Assembly (NCBI GenBank): GCA_030562195.1
Contig: JAUJPP010000012.1
Location: 24,247,476 to 24,311,475 of the forward strand
Source of the DNA: Nipponacmea schrenckii
Taxonomy: Eukaryota; Mollusca; Gastropoda; Lottiidae
Direction of reading: 5' to 3'
DNA length: 64,000 nt
The position numbers and the translations under genes are program-made. The number at the start of each line of letters is the position of its first letter. The stretch's first letter is position 1. The notes beneath the pieces were generated by a model, which saw only the letters and a list, made by a program, of their open reading frames with translations, ran no database searches and was not told the DNA's origin. Below are positions 1-10,858 of the stretch, one piece after another.

Positions 1-232
1 AATAACAATTTAATTTCCATGAAGATTCTATCCTTGGACAAATCTCTTGGTATTGACTTTACAAGGGTAACAATTTAGGTTCACAAAGATCCTTTCTACC
101 AGCTGGTTCTTGGTCAAAACCTCTTGGTATTGATTTTACAAGTATAACAACTTAGGTTCACAAGGATCCTTCCTACCAGCTGGTCCTCGGTCAAACCTCT
201 TGGTAATGATTTAACGAGGATAATAACTTGTT
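1..232 (+). repeat. 76-bp minisatellite family, copy A
   Basis: About three diverged units of the family whose units carry AACAACTTAGGTTC, GGATCCTTTCTACCAGCTGG and CCTCTTGGTATTGATTTTAC. The left copy is the most decayed and the array is cut by the window start. The unit contains the 10-bp palindrome ACCAGCTGGT and a GGATCC site. The same family recurs at 22715, 28150 and, inverted, at 42095. Confidence 0.9.
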
Positions 233-557
233 ACCTTTCAACCGCCCTAATCTCTACAATTTATTGAACACTGCTTTAACCCTGTGCCAGCGCCGTCTGT
301 TGAATAGTAACATGTTACCTTTCAACCCCCCTAATCTCTACAAATTAGTAAACACTGCTTTAACCCTGTACCAGTGTCTTCTGTTGAATAGTAACTTGTT
401 ACCTTCCAACCACCATAATCTCTACAATTAGTGAACACTGTTTTAACCCTGTGCCAGCGCCTTCTGTTGAATAGTAACTTGTTACCTAATATTCTGTTGA
501 ATAGTAACCAGTTTCAAATAGTAACTGGTTGATTTTCAACCACCTTAATCTCTAACT
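233..557 (+). repeat. 83-bp minisatellite family, copy A
   Basis: About four units of the 83-bp family (TGTTACCTTTCAACCACCC, TCTCTACAATTAGTGAACAC, CTTCTGTTGAATAGTAACTT) directly abut the 76-bp array. The last unit is rearranged around 480-557. The same family forms a much longer array at 31770-32930. Confidence 0.9.
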
Positions 558-994
558 TGGAGTGGACGCGATCTAATAATGGTTTCAAGAACGGGGTCAG
601 ATATAGATGTTTTTAAAGTCTGGCCACCACCCTTTACTTTTAGTTTAATTGGTTACGATTTAGTGATGGTTTCTAGAATAGGGTCGTGACCTGAAAAAGA
701 CTTGGAACCCAAGATGTAGAATTTGGCCACCAGACTAAATTCAGAAAATATAATTAACTGACAGACAGGCATTTAATCTAAAAATATTGATTTTCAATCA
801 ACCCCATTTCAGACACCCCAATTACTATAAATTGTATCGAATTCCCATCAATGTTACCACAGCGATTATTGGGTTACTGGATCAATGACGTTAAACTTAA
901 AATCTGCTTACGCCGTCTGGTCATAATCTGTTCATTGATTGGACGAGATGAAATTATGATAACCAATCATTGAGCGTTATATCAATCAATTTCG
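558..994. other. no feature seen
   Basis: AT-rich sequence without a convincing ORF, repeat or RNA gene. It lies left of the last visible GARNL3 exon and is probably intron 4. Confidence 0.5.
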
Positions 995-1880
995 GATTAG
1001 AAATATTATCCAGACGTAATTTACTGAATATACTTGGTGATCAGGGCTAATAAGTTGCCAATTTTCCACATCAAGTCTTTAATATTCTTTGACCTTATTA
1101 GATAGGATTATCAGGGCTTTAAAAATTGTTGATGATATATAACTTGAGAAGAAGATTAGAAACATCATCCAGACAGAAATTATTTTGCACTCTCAGTAAT
1201 AGACAAAATGATCAAGGCTATACTAAAAGACCTTGAAATTTTATAGCTCTAAGACCATAAAATATCATCCAGTTTGAATTTTTTTTCAAATCTTAAGAAT
1301 AGACAAGATGATCAAGGCTATACTTAAAAGACCTTGAGACCAAGTAGCTAAAAAACTAGAAATAACATCCAGGTGGAATTTTTTTGCACATCTTACGAAT
1401 AGACAAGATCATCAGAGCTTTTTAAAAATTGTGAAGCCTTATAGATTAGAAAGTTTATAAATATTGTCCAGTTGGAAATCGTTTTACACTTCTATGACTA
1501 GACAAGATCTTCAGGGCTTTCCTAATTTCAAAACCTTCACAAGAAGTTTTGAAATATTATCCAGTCCGAATGTTTTTCGCACTTCTATGACTAGACAAGA
1601 TCTTCAGGGCTTTCCAAATTCAAAACCTTCACAAGAAGTTTAGAAATATTATCCAGTCCGAATGTTTTTCGCACTTCTATGACTAGACAAGATCTTCAGG
1701 GCTTTCCAAATTTCAAAACCTTCACAAGAAGTTTAGAAATATCATTCAGTCCGAATGCTTTTGCACTTCTATGACTAGACAAGATCTTTAGGGCTTTTTA
1801 AAATATGGAAACCTTCACAATCTAGTTGGTATTCTTTTTACATTTCTATGACTAGACTTGGTCATCAGGGTAATGAAGTT
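995..1880 (+). repeat. diverged tandem repeat, ~88-105 bp units
   Basis: About nine units share ATCCAGtccgaatg, GACTAGACAAGATCTTCAGG and CTTCACAAGAAGTTTAGAAA. The middle units (1550-1790) are close to identical, while the left ones are strongly diverged. That edge-to-centre gradient is typical of an ageing array homogenised in the middle. Confidence 0.85.
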
Positions 1881-2570
1881 TGTCAATTTATTCCAATTTT
1901 ACTTCAAGTTTTAGATATTCTGTGCCAGAACCCTTGCCTAGAATCTAACAACCAGTAATCTTCACCTCGTGGCTGGTAACATTTCTATTCTCTTTTCTTA
2001 TCTAGTTTAAATTCAATTAACTGATAATAGAAAAGAGAATTTCTTTTTCTGTCGATAATTTAATTTCATCAACGCCACATTCGCGAGACATTGACCTCAA
2101 ATTTATTGCTTTGTAAAGACCCAATACTTATGGAAATAACTAGATTTCTAAATCCTAATTTTGACAGACTTTCTGAAAATGTACGTTATCGAATCCAATT
2201 TTCACAGGTTCAGTTTTTTAACTAGACTTTTTTCTAGCCATGACAATAATTTATCTAAGAGAATTAGACTTCGCGTCTTTTAAACATTATCGCACATATT
2301 GACACCGTAAGGCAGCCATTACAATTTAAATCACGTCAATAAATTTGATAAAAAGTTGTAATTTTACACAATTTACACGTAAAAGGGGAGTAGTTTCAGT
2401 CTACTGCAGTTTAACTTCTCACAACTCAGAATTAAAGTTCAGGACAATATAAATAGTCAGTATAAAAATTTTAATTTGAACTTGGTCCTAGACAAGTTAA
2501 CTTCTTTCCCCTCTAGCAACCTTAACATTAAATTGAGTTTTTATATCTAACCTTACTGAAACTTATTTAC
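1881..2570. other. no feature seen
   Basis: Probable GARNL3 intron 4 sequence, AT-rich. I searched the minus strand for exon 5 (an HxNY-type start with acceptor and donor) and found none. Confidence 0.5.
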
Positions 2571-2574
2571 GAAT

Positions 2575-2765
2575 CAACAGACAATGGTCTGCAGTATTCA
2601 ATGAGGGAAATTTTGCCAGTCATCAACATAAGCTTACTCTTTGATGATTTCATACTCTCTGAGGATGCTGAAGATGAGAATCTATGAGTTAAATGGAGTT
2701 TTACCTCTGGCTTCTCTGCCCCTAATTGAGATTATGAAGACATGCGCAATGAGGGAAACTTTGTC
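2575..2765 (-). mobile_element. decayed SINE fragments
   Basis: Two degraded pieces of the SINE core: GCAGTATTCAATGAGGGAAA with TTTTGCCAG near 2590-2620, and GCGCAATGAGGGAAACTTTG near 2743. The second is preceded by a remnant of the tail (AATGGAGTTTTAC). Both lie downstream of exon 4 and have no coding role. Confidence 0.6.
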
Positions 2766-2883
2766 AAGTCAACCTTCTTTTTTACTTTCTTCAAACTCAG
2801 GTAAATATTTCATGTGAAAGTTTTCCGCAAATAAATACCTAGAAAAGATGTTTTTAAGTAAAAAATAAAATATGTCTACTTAC

Positions 2884-2968
2884 GTTTTCCAAGGAAATAT
2901 TTAAAATACCAGCGAGTCTGAAACTCGGGGTTTTCTAAATGAATTGGGCTGTTTAACGGACTGGATAA
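2884..2968 (-). CDS. GARNL3: GARNL3 coding exon 4 (residues 110-137)
   Basis: An 85-nt exon with acceptor TTATTCCAG at 2969 and donor AAC|GTAAGT at 2883. It starts in phase 0 and ends with one extra base. It encodes LSSPLNSPIH followed by LENPEFQTRWYFKYFLGK. The second block is a strong family signature: vertebrate GARNL3 reads LENPEYHTRWYFKYFLG. Related Rap GAPs have a comparable KYFLGKEH-type motif just before the GAP domain. Exon 5 should open with two bases completing the codon and an HxNY-type sequence. I could not find it in the remaining 2.9 kb, so it probably lies outside the window. Confidence 0.92.
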
Positions 2969-3229
2969 CTGGAATAAAATAAAATATTTCATTACTTTAT
3001 TAATATATGAAACCAAAATCCCATAAGCCAATTAAATGCAGGAGAGTAGGAGGTAAAATTCCATTTGATTTCTGTCCCAAATACAAGATTTATCTGCTAC
3101 AGTGAAAGACAATAGAACTTGTTGAAGAGAGAGTTGCTTGCTCAGATGTTGGGAGGGTGCTTCCGGGTACAAGAGTATAAAATTAGAACTACAGCAGCCT
3201 TATCACTGTACATATATATCTTCTGTATT
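2969..3229 (-). other. GARNL3: GARNL3 intron 3, unique part
   Basis: AT-rich intron sequence next to the acceptor of exon 4. No repeat or other feature was recognised. Confidence 0.5.
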
Positions 3230-3570
3230 CATACACAACCATTGTTAATTACCCCATTAGGGGCAGGGGAGTAGGATGTAAAACTCTATTCATTTCATTT
3301 CAATGTTTTCTCCCTATCTTCATTAGCCCATTAGGTATAGAACAGTAGGATGTAAAACTCTTTTCATTTCATTTCGATGTCTTCATTAGACCATTTAAAG
3401 GTACAGAACAGTAGGATGTAAAACTCCATTCATTTCATTTCAATGTTTTCCCTCTGTCTTAATTAGCCCATTAGGTGCAGAAGAGTAGGATGTAAAACTC
3501 TTTTCATTTCATTTCGATGTCTTCATTAGACCATAAGGTACAGAAGGTAGGACAAACACTATTCATTTCA
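3230..3570 (+). repeat. tandem array of SINE 3' tails, ~62-74 bp units
   Basis: Five copies of the SINE 3' end (CATTAGCCCATTAGGTGCAG, GTAGGATGTAAAACTC, CATTTCATTTC) spaced alternately by about 74 and 62-66 bp. No core or tRNA-like head is attached. This is an early, loose version of the tail-derived satellites seen elsewhere. Confidence 0.85.
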
Positions 3571-4025
3571 TTTCACAGCGCTACTTATAACATCAAAACT
3601 AGAGGGTTAATGGCGCTTACAGAATTAAAATTTGATGACAATATAACTTCAGAGTCTTCAGATTCATTGGTTTTTCTTAGAAGTTCTCATAAATCAGAAA
3701 AATTAATGATGCTTCCAAAATTAAATCATGAACTTGCATTTAAATTGAAATTTGGATTAGAAATTTTATTTTATCCCAGGAAATAAAAAGATAATTCGGA
3801 CCAATTCTGATAATAAATCAAATTTTTTTCTATTTCTTTTATTTTCCAGATCAATCAGTATATTACTTCTAATAAATATTGGTGATTTTTATTGATTATA
3901 ATTTTAGATCAAAGTAAGATGGATGGATATTAAACTTATGAAAATCAATCTGATCAGATTTCTGTAAGTCAAGGAATCTTGTCAGTGATCTTACTGCCAA
4001 TTACTATACTTTTATGTTATTAATG
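3571..4025 (-). other. GARNL3: GARNL3 intron 3, unique part
   Basis: A short open frame crosses from the tail array into this stretch (3517-3786), but it has no recognisable protein similarity and begins inside the repeat. I treat it as chance. Confidence 0.5.
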
Positions 4026-4225
4026 AAATGAAATGAATGGAGTTTTACATCCTACTTTTCTGTACCTTATGTGCTAATGAATACGAGGCAACGCCATGCA
4101 GTGTACATGAGGGAAATTTTGCCAGGACAGCGGCAATAGCCTACTCTTTTTGTGATTTCAAACTGTTGAGGATTTTTAAGGTGCACAGCCTGTAGTACAC
4201 AAGGCCTTTCTCTATGTCTATAGAT
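4026..4225 (-). mobile_element. SINE copy, tail and core (no head)
   Basis: Read on the minus strand it runs core to tail. The plus strand shows GAAATGAATGGAGTTTTACA, GCCATGCAGTGTACATGAGG, TTTTGCCAGGACAGC, TTTTGTGATTTCAAACTGTT and GCACAGCCTGTAGTACACA. The tRNA-like head is missing, as expected for a 5'-truncated or decayed copy. It sits in GARNL3 intron 3, 80 bp from exon 3. Confidence 0.85.
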
Positions 4226-4305
4226 TCTGATTTAAGGTAAACAGATCGTTCTAATACCCACAGAAACTAATTCAGATCAAAAAACGTGAAAGCCTTCACA
4301 CTTAC

Positions 4306-4398
4306 AGAATGTAAAATCTCTTCGCCTTCTCTCTCTCCACTCTCCACTCGAAATCTCCCAGCATTCTGAAGACATCCTTCAGCATCCACTGACGTTAA
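4306..4398 (-). CDS. GARNL3: GARNL3 coding exon 3 (residues 79-109)
   Basis: A 93-nt exon with both ends in phase 0, acceptor ...CATTTTAG at 4399 and donor TCT|GTAAGTG at 4305. It encodes LTSVDAEGCLQNAGRFRVES then GEREGEEILHS. The vertebrate protein has a similar block (SSDADG...QRAGRFRVENG) directly after HYGSVELL, so order and content agree with the family. The peptide contains RFRV, which fits the RFx[V/I] docking pattern of SPAK/OSR1 kinases. That is only a motif coincidence unless tested. The acidic tail corresponds to a variable linker in relatives. Confidence 0.9.
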
Positions 4399-6459
4399 CT
4401 AAAATGATACAAAAAACATCCTTAAAACGTTTCAAACAAAGTCTAATTTTAAGGGAGAGCTATATGTGAATATTCAAAAATGACTCAATTAAGCCAAATT
4501 GAAAAAAAAAAAAATCTAAAACCAAATTTTCTTACGTAGAACATAGCATGTAACACCATTGAAGCCACGAAAAAAAATTGATAAATATATCATTTTGAAT
4601 TCACAAGATATGATATTAATATCATTTTCTCAGTTTTAGTATAAAAATCATATACCTTACAAATTTTGGTTAACAATTTTAGCATTTTCACAATAAATTG
4701 TACAAAATGGTTTTAAATTTGAGACATCTCATTAAAAAAACATTTTTTTACTTTTTTTATTTTTTTTACAAATTTTAACCTTCTCCACAATAATTTGTAA
4801 TTTTTTATCAATTTTATTATTTTAACAGTAAGCTATTATTTTCTTTATAAATTTTAACCTTTCACAAAATAACATTTTCATGATAAATTAGAAATAATTA
4901 TTATTTTAATTCTGGAATAATTTACGCCCAAAAAAAACAAAAATAACTATAGAATTTATTTCAAAAATATTAACCTTTCATAAAATATCTTGTACATTTT
5001 TTCATAAATCTTAATATTTTCCTAATAAACAAATTTTTCTTCTTCTCTTTAGAAATTTTTTGCAATTTTCACCTTTTACACAATAACTTATACATTTTTC
5101 TATTATTCATAAAATCTTCACAAAAACTTGTACAAAATTATTTTTAATTCTGGAATTATTTGATCAAAAAAAAATTCTTTAGAATTTTGAAATTTTTTGA
5201 AAATTTAAATGCGATTTTAATATGCAAAATATTTCAATATAAAATAAAAAAATGTTTATTAGAAATTTTCCGACAAATTTCATTTTTTACGTGATAAATT
5301 GTCAGAGGAAATTCACTTCATTATAAACTCATATTTCTAAGAAATTCAAAACAGGATTTTTTACAGAAATTTCTGATAATGCATGGTAACTGACATATAA
5401 TAATCTTTCATTTCCCTGCCTATTTCAGAAACTACGTTCTCTCGGCTCGTCAAATATTAATAAATTTTCCTCTGATTTAGAAATTGTTTAATGTAGTGGA
5501 ATCGAACATGGATTAAAGATAGAAATGGCTTCTTTCTCAAAAATAGATTTGTCACAAATAATGTCAAGACTTCAATAGAATATGTAGAAACACATGAATT
5601 CATCAAAAATAATTTTTACAGAATTAAAGATGAGGAATCAATGTGGTGAAAACAGATTTGTTGATGAAGTTTCCTTCAATTTTCTCAGTTGGAGAGCAAT
5701 ACATGAATTTATCAAAAATGATTTGAAAGATGAAAGGCTTAAATAAGGAATCTTGATAAACACTTAAATAATTAAAGGAAGGGCGCCAGGACTGTTGAAT
5801 TATCAATATTAGCCAGACATGTCTGATTAGAGATAAAAAATGACTGACTACAATTTTAATCTTTAGGACGTTTTTTTTTAATGCAAATGTGCTCCATTTT
5901 TCATAGAATTTTATGAATTCACATTTGAAAATGTCCGGTCTGGAACTTCTAAAATCAACAACCATGAAAGGTACATAAATGGGTCGAGACTGGCAGCTAT
6001 GCAAGTGGAAAAATTGAAATTTAAAGGTAATGTGAAAGGAACAAAATGGAACATATTCTTACTTTTACTAAAATTGGATAATGCAAAAAAATGACATTAA
6101 TGGATCAAAATACACATAAAAATATTTAAAATAAACTTTAATTCTGTTAATGTTTTGTTACTTGACAACAACAACAAAAACCCAAAACAAAAGAAATACA
6201 ATACCCTTCTCAGCTTATAATCTTTCTGGAATATGAAATTTTTGGTGCATGAAATGTGCAGGAATTACTCAAAGCATAAAAAATGAAAGAAAAGAATAGA
6301 AAGCACAGAGCAAAAGTGTTGATGATGAAATTTTCATAGCAAACAATTACAAAGCATTCCAAACTACAAAAACATAAAAAAAACGCAACTTTTAGATATT
6401 TAAAACAAGGCCAAGCTGCTCGAAATCAGAGATCTCAGAGAGTCAAGAATGTCACTTAC
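4399..6459 (-). other. GARNL3: GARNL3 intron 2, AT-rich
   Basis: Very AT-rich intron. Between about 4640 and 5190 there are faint, irregular repeats of TTTTAACCTTTCACAAAATAA-like phrases, too decayed for a unit length. A 126-codon minus frame (6004-5624) has no family resemblance and low-complexity composition, so I do not call it a gene. Confidence 0.55.
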
Positions 6460-6529
6460 CAGTTCCACAGAGCCATAGTGTCGTCTGCTGAACACACCTC
6501 TTCTGGCTGCGAGATCTGATGCAGGGGAA
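6460..6529 (-). CDS. GARNL3: GARNL3 coding exon 2 (residues 55-78)
   Basis: A 70-nt internal exon lies between an acceptor (TGTATTTTTCAG) at 6530 and a donor (CTG|GTAAGT) at 6459. It completes the split Ser codon and adds 23 codons: SPASDLAARRGVFSRR then HYGSVEL. As I recall vertebrate GARNL3, it has a near-identical stretch (RRGDFSRKHYGSVELL), which is the main family identifier here. The exon ends in phase 0. It is too short to appear as a long ORF and is flanked by AT-rich intron sequence. Confidence 0.9.
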
Positions 6530-6689
6530 CTGAAAAATACAGAAAAATCCTTTATAAATATATCTCTTTAGCTATAAATAACAAATATAAGTTATTCTTT
6601 AGTTATCACTGATATACACAATGTAACTCTATTTAATACCAATAACTTAAAAATAACAACACTTAAAAGTGAAACATTCATTTTTCTGT

Positions 6690-6960
6690 ATAATATTTTG
6701 TAACTTTGTTTTATAAAATGTAACTTAGTTTTATATGTTGTAACATTGTTTTTATAAATGTAACATTGTTTTATATGTTGTAACATTGTTTTTATAAATA
6801 TAACATTGTTTTATATTTTGTAACATTGTTTTATAAGATGTAACTTTGGTTTCACAAAAATGTAACATTGTTTTACAATTTGTAACTTTGTTTTTATAAA
6901 CATAACTTTGTTTTTATATATTGATAACATTGATTATATTTTGTAACTTTTTTCTGTAAC
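6690..6960. repeat. AT-rich short tandem repeat, ~20 bp
   Basis: Irregular units of the type TGTAACATTGTTTTATAAA, about 12 copies, diverged. It lies in GARNL3 intron 1 just upstream of exon 2. Confidence 0.75.
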
Positions 6961-7744
6961 ACTGTAACTATTATTTATAATGTTTATTATTTGTATATAT
7001 AACAGTAATCATTATCTAATACAGGTTAATAAAATGATCAAATTTCTGTAACTCAATTTCATGATGATTTATCACAATAGAAAACCGATAACTCAATCAA
7101 CTGGTGTACTGTACAAGTTCTGATAGAGCTCTATAATATATCATACTATTCAATGTTAGCTATGATTAACCAGTATTATGTAATTAGAGACTGTACGTTC
7201 AGGACTACAAGCGTTTATTAAATGTTCTTCGAATGCTCTGTAATATATTATAATATTGAACAGAAGTCATGATTAACCAGTATTAGGTCCAAATTGTCAT
7301 GTAATTACAATTCTTGGGGCTCAAACATCAGAGGCTGGATGTTGAGGCTACAGGCATTAGAAAACAGTTCCATGAATGAATAGGATGTGGATTCTTGTTG
7401 ACAAACATACCAAATACAAAATATTAGCATGGTGACCTCTCGAAAAAAAGTAAGGGATGTTAAGTTACATTAGTACTATGTGCTTGTGGGAGTAGTTCAA
7501 AACGAACCAGATCTGTTTACATGGAAAAGTTGCAAACCTAAATACCAAATAGACTATGTGCGTTTGGTCTAATATGATATGACTCATTCTGAGATGCAGT
7601 GATTGTCCAGTTGTATTAAACATACCAAGACGTGACAAAATGCTGTGCTTGTACTAATCTAATACTCAAATGAACATGATTAGTATGTTTAATACAGACT
7701 TACTCGTTTGACTCATCTTTAAAGTAATGATAGACGTTACAATC
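6961..7744. other. intron 1 sequence, no feature seen
   Basis: AT-rich and non-repetitive apart from two short phrases that occur twice (ATGATTAACCAGTATTA near 7162 and 7270). No ORF or RNA gene is supported. Confidence 0.5.
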
Positions 7745-7960
7745 CATGCATTTGGCTAATAAGACAAAGATATGTGCATGGTAATTTTGCCAGGACAGCA
7801 GTATTAGCCTACTCTCTTTGTAATTTCCAACTGTCAATGGATCTTACGCAGCCTGTAGCACACATTTCCCACATAGTACCTGTGGCGTTTTCTGTATTTA
7901 TTAACCCATTAGGTGGAGAAAAGAAGGACGTAAAACTCCATTCATTTCATTTCATAAAAC
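7745..7960. mobile_element. two abutting SINE fragments in opposite orientation
   Basis: 7770-7870 holds the core on the minus strand (TTTTGCCAGGACAGCAGTAT, TTTCCAACTGTCAATGGATC, GCCTGTAGCACACA). 7900-7958 holds a tail on the plus strand (ACCCATTAGGTGGAGAA, GACGTAAAACTCCATTCATT). The arrangement implies two insertions or an inversion. Confidence 0.75.
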
Positions 7961-8839
7961 AAAAGCAAAAAAAAAAACAGGTAAGGCAATTACGTTGACA
8001 GTAGTTCAGGAAGTGACCTGTCGTCATGGTGATTGATGTGACCCGGAAGTAATTAGTGACTCTAGTACTATAAATGACCTTTTGATTGACATGTCAATAC
8101 TAATAATGATTGATAGTAGACATTATCATCATTTGTAAGTCTTGATGACCTTAGCTTGTCATTAATAGAAATAAATACTTCAAATTTCATATTTTCTTTA
8201 TAAATATCAGGTCAATATAGATTCTAAACACACTCTTAAATTGCAGAAAAAGAAATGATATGGAATGGATTTAGAAAACCTCTTGACAATCTCTTTACGA
8301 TTAAGATCACATATTTATTTGTTTAAGCATTTCAAATAGGAAAAACAGAAATGAAAAACTTGATTGATGTATAAAATATGAGGCAATTGTGCCAAAATCA
8401 AAAATAAATTCCTGACAATCATTTCATAATTCAACTCTTTTACTGAACCATCCCACTCAGATTACACAATTCCATGCTTTTTACTGAACCAGAAATATCT
8501 CAAAGAACTAGGTCTATATTGTTGAAATATTGATGACTATATAAAATGTCTGCAGTCAAGCGTTCTGTAAGATCATCCAAGGTGAAATCAATTTATAGTC
8601 ATCTTTCTATTAACTTTAGAGACCTTTTGAATCCACCTACACAAATTTCGATAATTCACCTAAGAGCACTTGGTGATCTACCAAACCATTCCAATTCTTT
8701 TCAAACATAATCTATTTGGTGCATTTCATGAAACACACCTATGGAAAGGACCTACATATATTTCGTTACTTCACGAAAGTGCACTTTAGTGTTCAACCAA
8801 CGCAATACAATTTTACAATCATTTGGATTGGACAATAAA
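7961..8839. other. intron 1 sequence, no gene
   Basis: Mostly unique AT-rich sequence. 8273-8305 holds a lone fragment of the ~103-bp minisatellite (TAGAAAACCTCTTGACAATC), inverted relative to the 15.9-kb array. Confidence 0.5.
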
Positions 8840-8995
8840 CCATTGCGCAAACTATGCAATTTAAAAATTCCTCTACAGTTGGAAAGCGCAAAAAGAAGAT
8901 TATGCCTCCGTCCTGGCAAAATTCCCTTAACTGCACTCCGCATGGCATTACTTGTCTTCATTAGCCCATAAGGTGCAGAAGAGTAGGACGTTTTT
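8840..8995 (+). mobile_element. SINE copy, core and tail
   Basis: Plus-strand core (CTACAGTTGGAAAGCGCAAA, GTCCTGGCAAAATTCCCTTA, CTCCGCATGGCATTAC) and tail (CATTAGCCCATAAGGTGCAG, AGAGTAGGACG). Short frames on both strands here are shadows of the repeat. Confidence 0.85.
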
Positions 8996-9333
8996 TCCAA
9001 TATATTTGTGTACATTCAATAAAATTCAATTAACAGACCATAGAATATTTTAGAAATCATGGTACCAAAAGGTTTGTAGAATTGTTTACCTTATTATAAA
9101 CTGAACTGAACGCCCTTAAACAATCAATCTATGTTAATTTTGTTTTAAATCTTTGCGAAGAAATAATCGATACATTTCAATCAATCAATAGCGAACCGAG
9201 TGTAATAGATACAGCAAGGTGTATTTTCAATACCAATTGTTTCATGTATTTTCAATCAAAATTTGTTATGTTATATGTTATGTTATTTGATGTATGATTT
9301 TTCTTTAAATTCTGTTAATTTCAATCAAAAAAA

Positions 9334-9620
9334 ATGAAATGAAATGAGTTTTACATCCTACTCTACTATACCTTATGGGCTCACAAATATAACAGTGAAA
9401 TGAAATGGAGTTTTACATCCTACTCTCTTTTTCACCTTATGGGCTAATGAAGATTGGGAGAAAACATTGAAATGACCTACTGTTCTTCACCTAATGAAGA
9501 TTGGCAGTTTGTGAAGGAAATTTTGCCAGGACAGCAGTATTAGCCTTCTCTTTTTTGCAATTTCCAACTGTCAAGGGACCTTTAACATGCACATCCTGTA
9601 ACACACGGGGCCTTGTTGTG
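9334..9620 (-). mobile_element. SINE copy with duplicated tail
   Basis: The plus strand shows two successive tails (GAAATGAAATGAGTTTTACA near 9338 and GAAATGAAATGGAGTTTTAC near 9398), then the core (TTTTGCCAGGACAGCAGTAT, TTTCCAACTGTCAAGGGACC, AACATGCACATCCTGTAACA). The head is absent. The doubled tail is the kind of intermediate from which the 51-bp arrays could grow. Confidence 0.8.
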
Positions 9621-10008
9621 TCAATTTCAATCGAATGTTATGTACTTGATACCTAATTTCCATTCAAATTGATTTGTGTATTGTAGCAGAAATTGTTTCC
9701 GATGGAAACCAGTCGGCCATATTGCCCTAATTTTTAACGTCTGCTCTGATTTAAGTTGATTTGTTACAGCTCATTGAGCCGTATAAAGAGATCAACGAAA
9801 ACAAAACACACTTCTCTGCTTGATAGTAATGATACACATAACAAGTTTAGAAAACCTCTTACAATCTCTTTAAAGCAAAGCAGAAAAGATTATATTTTTT
9901 GATACTAATAGCTGAAAGCATTCCTCAACCCATAACTTAATTCAAGGCTATACAATAGAATAGTGAACCTTTACTAATTTAAAAATAAATACAATACACT
10001 CGGTTTAA
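9621..10008. other. intron 1 sequence
   Basis: No gene. 9849-9880 is another isolated fragment of the ~103-bp minisatellite (TTTAGAAAACCTCTTACAAT). Confidence 0.5.
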
Positions 10009-10528
10009 AGGGGCACAATCTTGATTTTTAGGGGTCTTTTTGGGCCTTTGTTACATTTAAACAGTCCTCAGAAATACTCAAGAAAATCGCAAAATACCTT
10101 GAAATATACCTCAAACAAAAAATTTCACTTTTTATTTTTTTTCCGTGCTGTACACGGCTGGTCTCGAGTCAGTCTGAAAATTGTGTGTCCTGTTGACAAA
10201 GTCTACAATTGTTATTACTTTCTTTTTGTTTTGTCAGTGTGGGCCTGCGCAGTAGTCTATTTATATAGATGACCTTACTCGCGCTATTCGACAACGGGAA
10301 GGATAACTCTTTGATTATCAAGACGAACCGTTTTCCAATATGGTGGGACGTCCGTATTATCTTAAGACATTATGATTTTCAAACACGGATAATTATGGAT
10401 ACACATGGATTTGAAGGCTCAAATTTCAAAGGTAATCTCTGTAGACTATTTCTGATTAGCTAAGCAAAAGATTTCATGTGTTTGAGACTGTCAGATGATT
10501 GTCCGAAACAAATCAAGACTGTTCCCCT
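10009..10528. mobile_element. non-autonomous TTAA-flanked DNA element, 520 bp
   Basis: It is bounded by imperfect terminal inverted repeats, AGGGGCACAATCTTGATTT on the left and the complement of AGGGGAACAGTCTTGATTT on the right (17 of 19 match). Each is flanked by TTAA (10005-10008 and 10529-10532). That is the target-site signature of piggyBac-like elements. Two short plus frames inside (10021-10272, 10269-10463) resemble no transposase. The interior is richer in GC than its flanks. A TA duplication (Tc1/mariner style) cannot be excluded because TA lies inside TTAA. Confidence 0.7.
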
Positions 10529-10677
10529 TTAATAATATTGGATGATGAATTAGACTCCACCCAAACCTATTATATATTATCATTGACTGTATTACAAACT
10601 TTCAAACTTATCATATAAATAAAATTAAATGAGAATGCATCTTTAGAGCCAGTATTTCATTATTTAAACAAACTCCC

Positions 10678-10858
10678 TGTGTGCTTCAGACTGAACATAA
10701 AAGATCCCTTGACAATTGGAAATTACGAAAAAAGAGTAGGCTAATGCTGCTGTCCTGGCAAAATCTCCCTCATTGCACACTGCATGGCCTTGTCCTTCTT
10801 CATTAACCCATTAGGTACAGAAGAGTAGTACGTAAAACTCTGTTTATTTCATTTGTTT
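10678..10858 (+). mobile_element. SINE copy, core and tail
   Basis: The plus strand carries GATCCCTTGACAATTGGAAA, GGCTAATGCTGCTGTCCTGG, CTCATTGCACACTGCATGGC and CATTAACCCATTAGGTACAG, then GTAAAACTCTGTTTATTTC. It is one of the better-preserved cores. The head is missing. Confidence 0.88.

Noticed and set aside
2690..2760. Candidate GARNL3 exon (AATTAG|GGGCAG...CCAGAG|GTAAAA on the minus strand)
   Set aside because: The sequence is a decayed SINE tail and core (AATGGAGTTTTAC, CAATGAGGGAAA). The apparent splice sites are part of the repeat.
5624..6004. 126-codon minus ORF inside GARNL3 intron 2, on the same strand as the gene
   Set aside because: Skipping it keeps the phase between exons 2 and 3, and no family resemblance or good acceptor/donor pair frames it.
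10021..10463. Two consecutive plus ORFs (83 and 64 codons)
   Set aside because: They lie entirely within the TTAA-flanked element and show no transposase or other domain.
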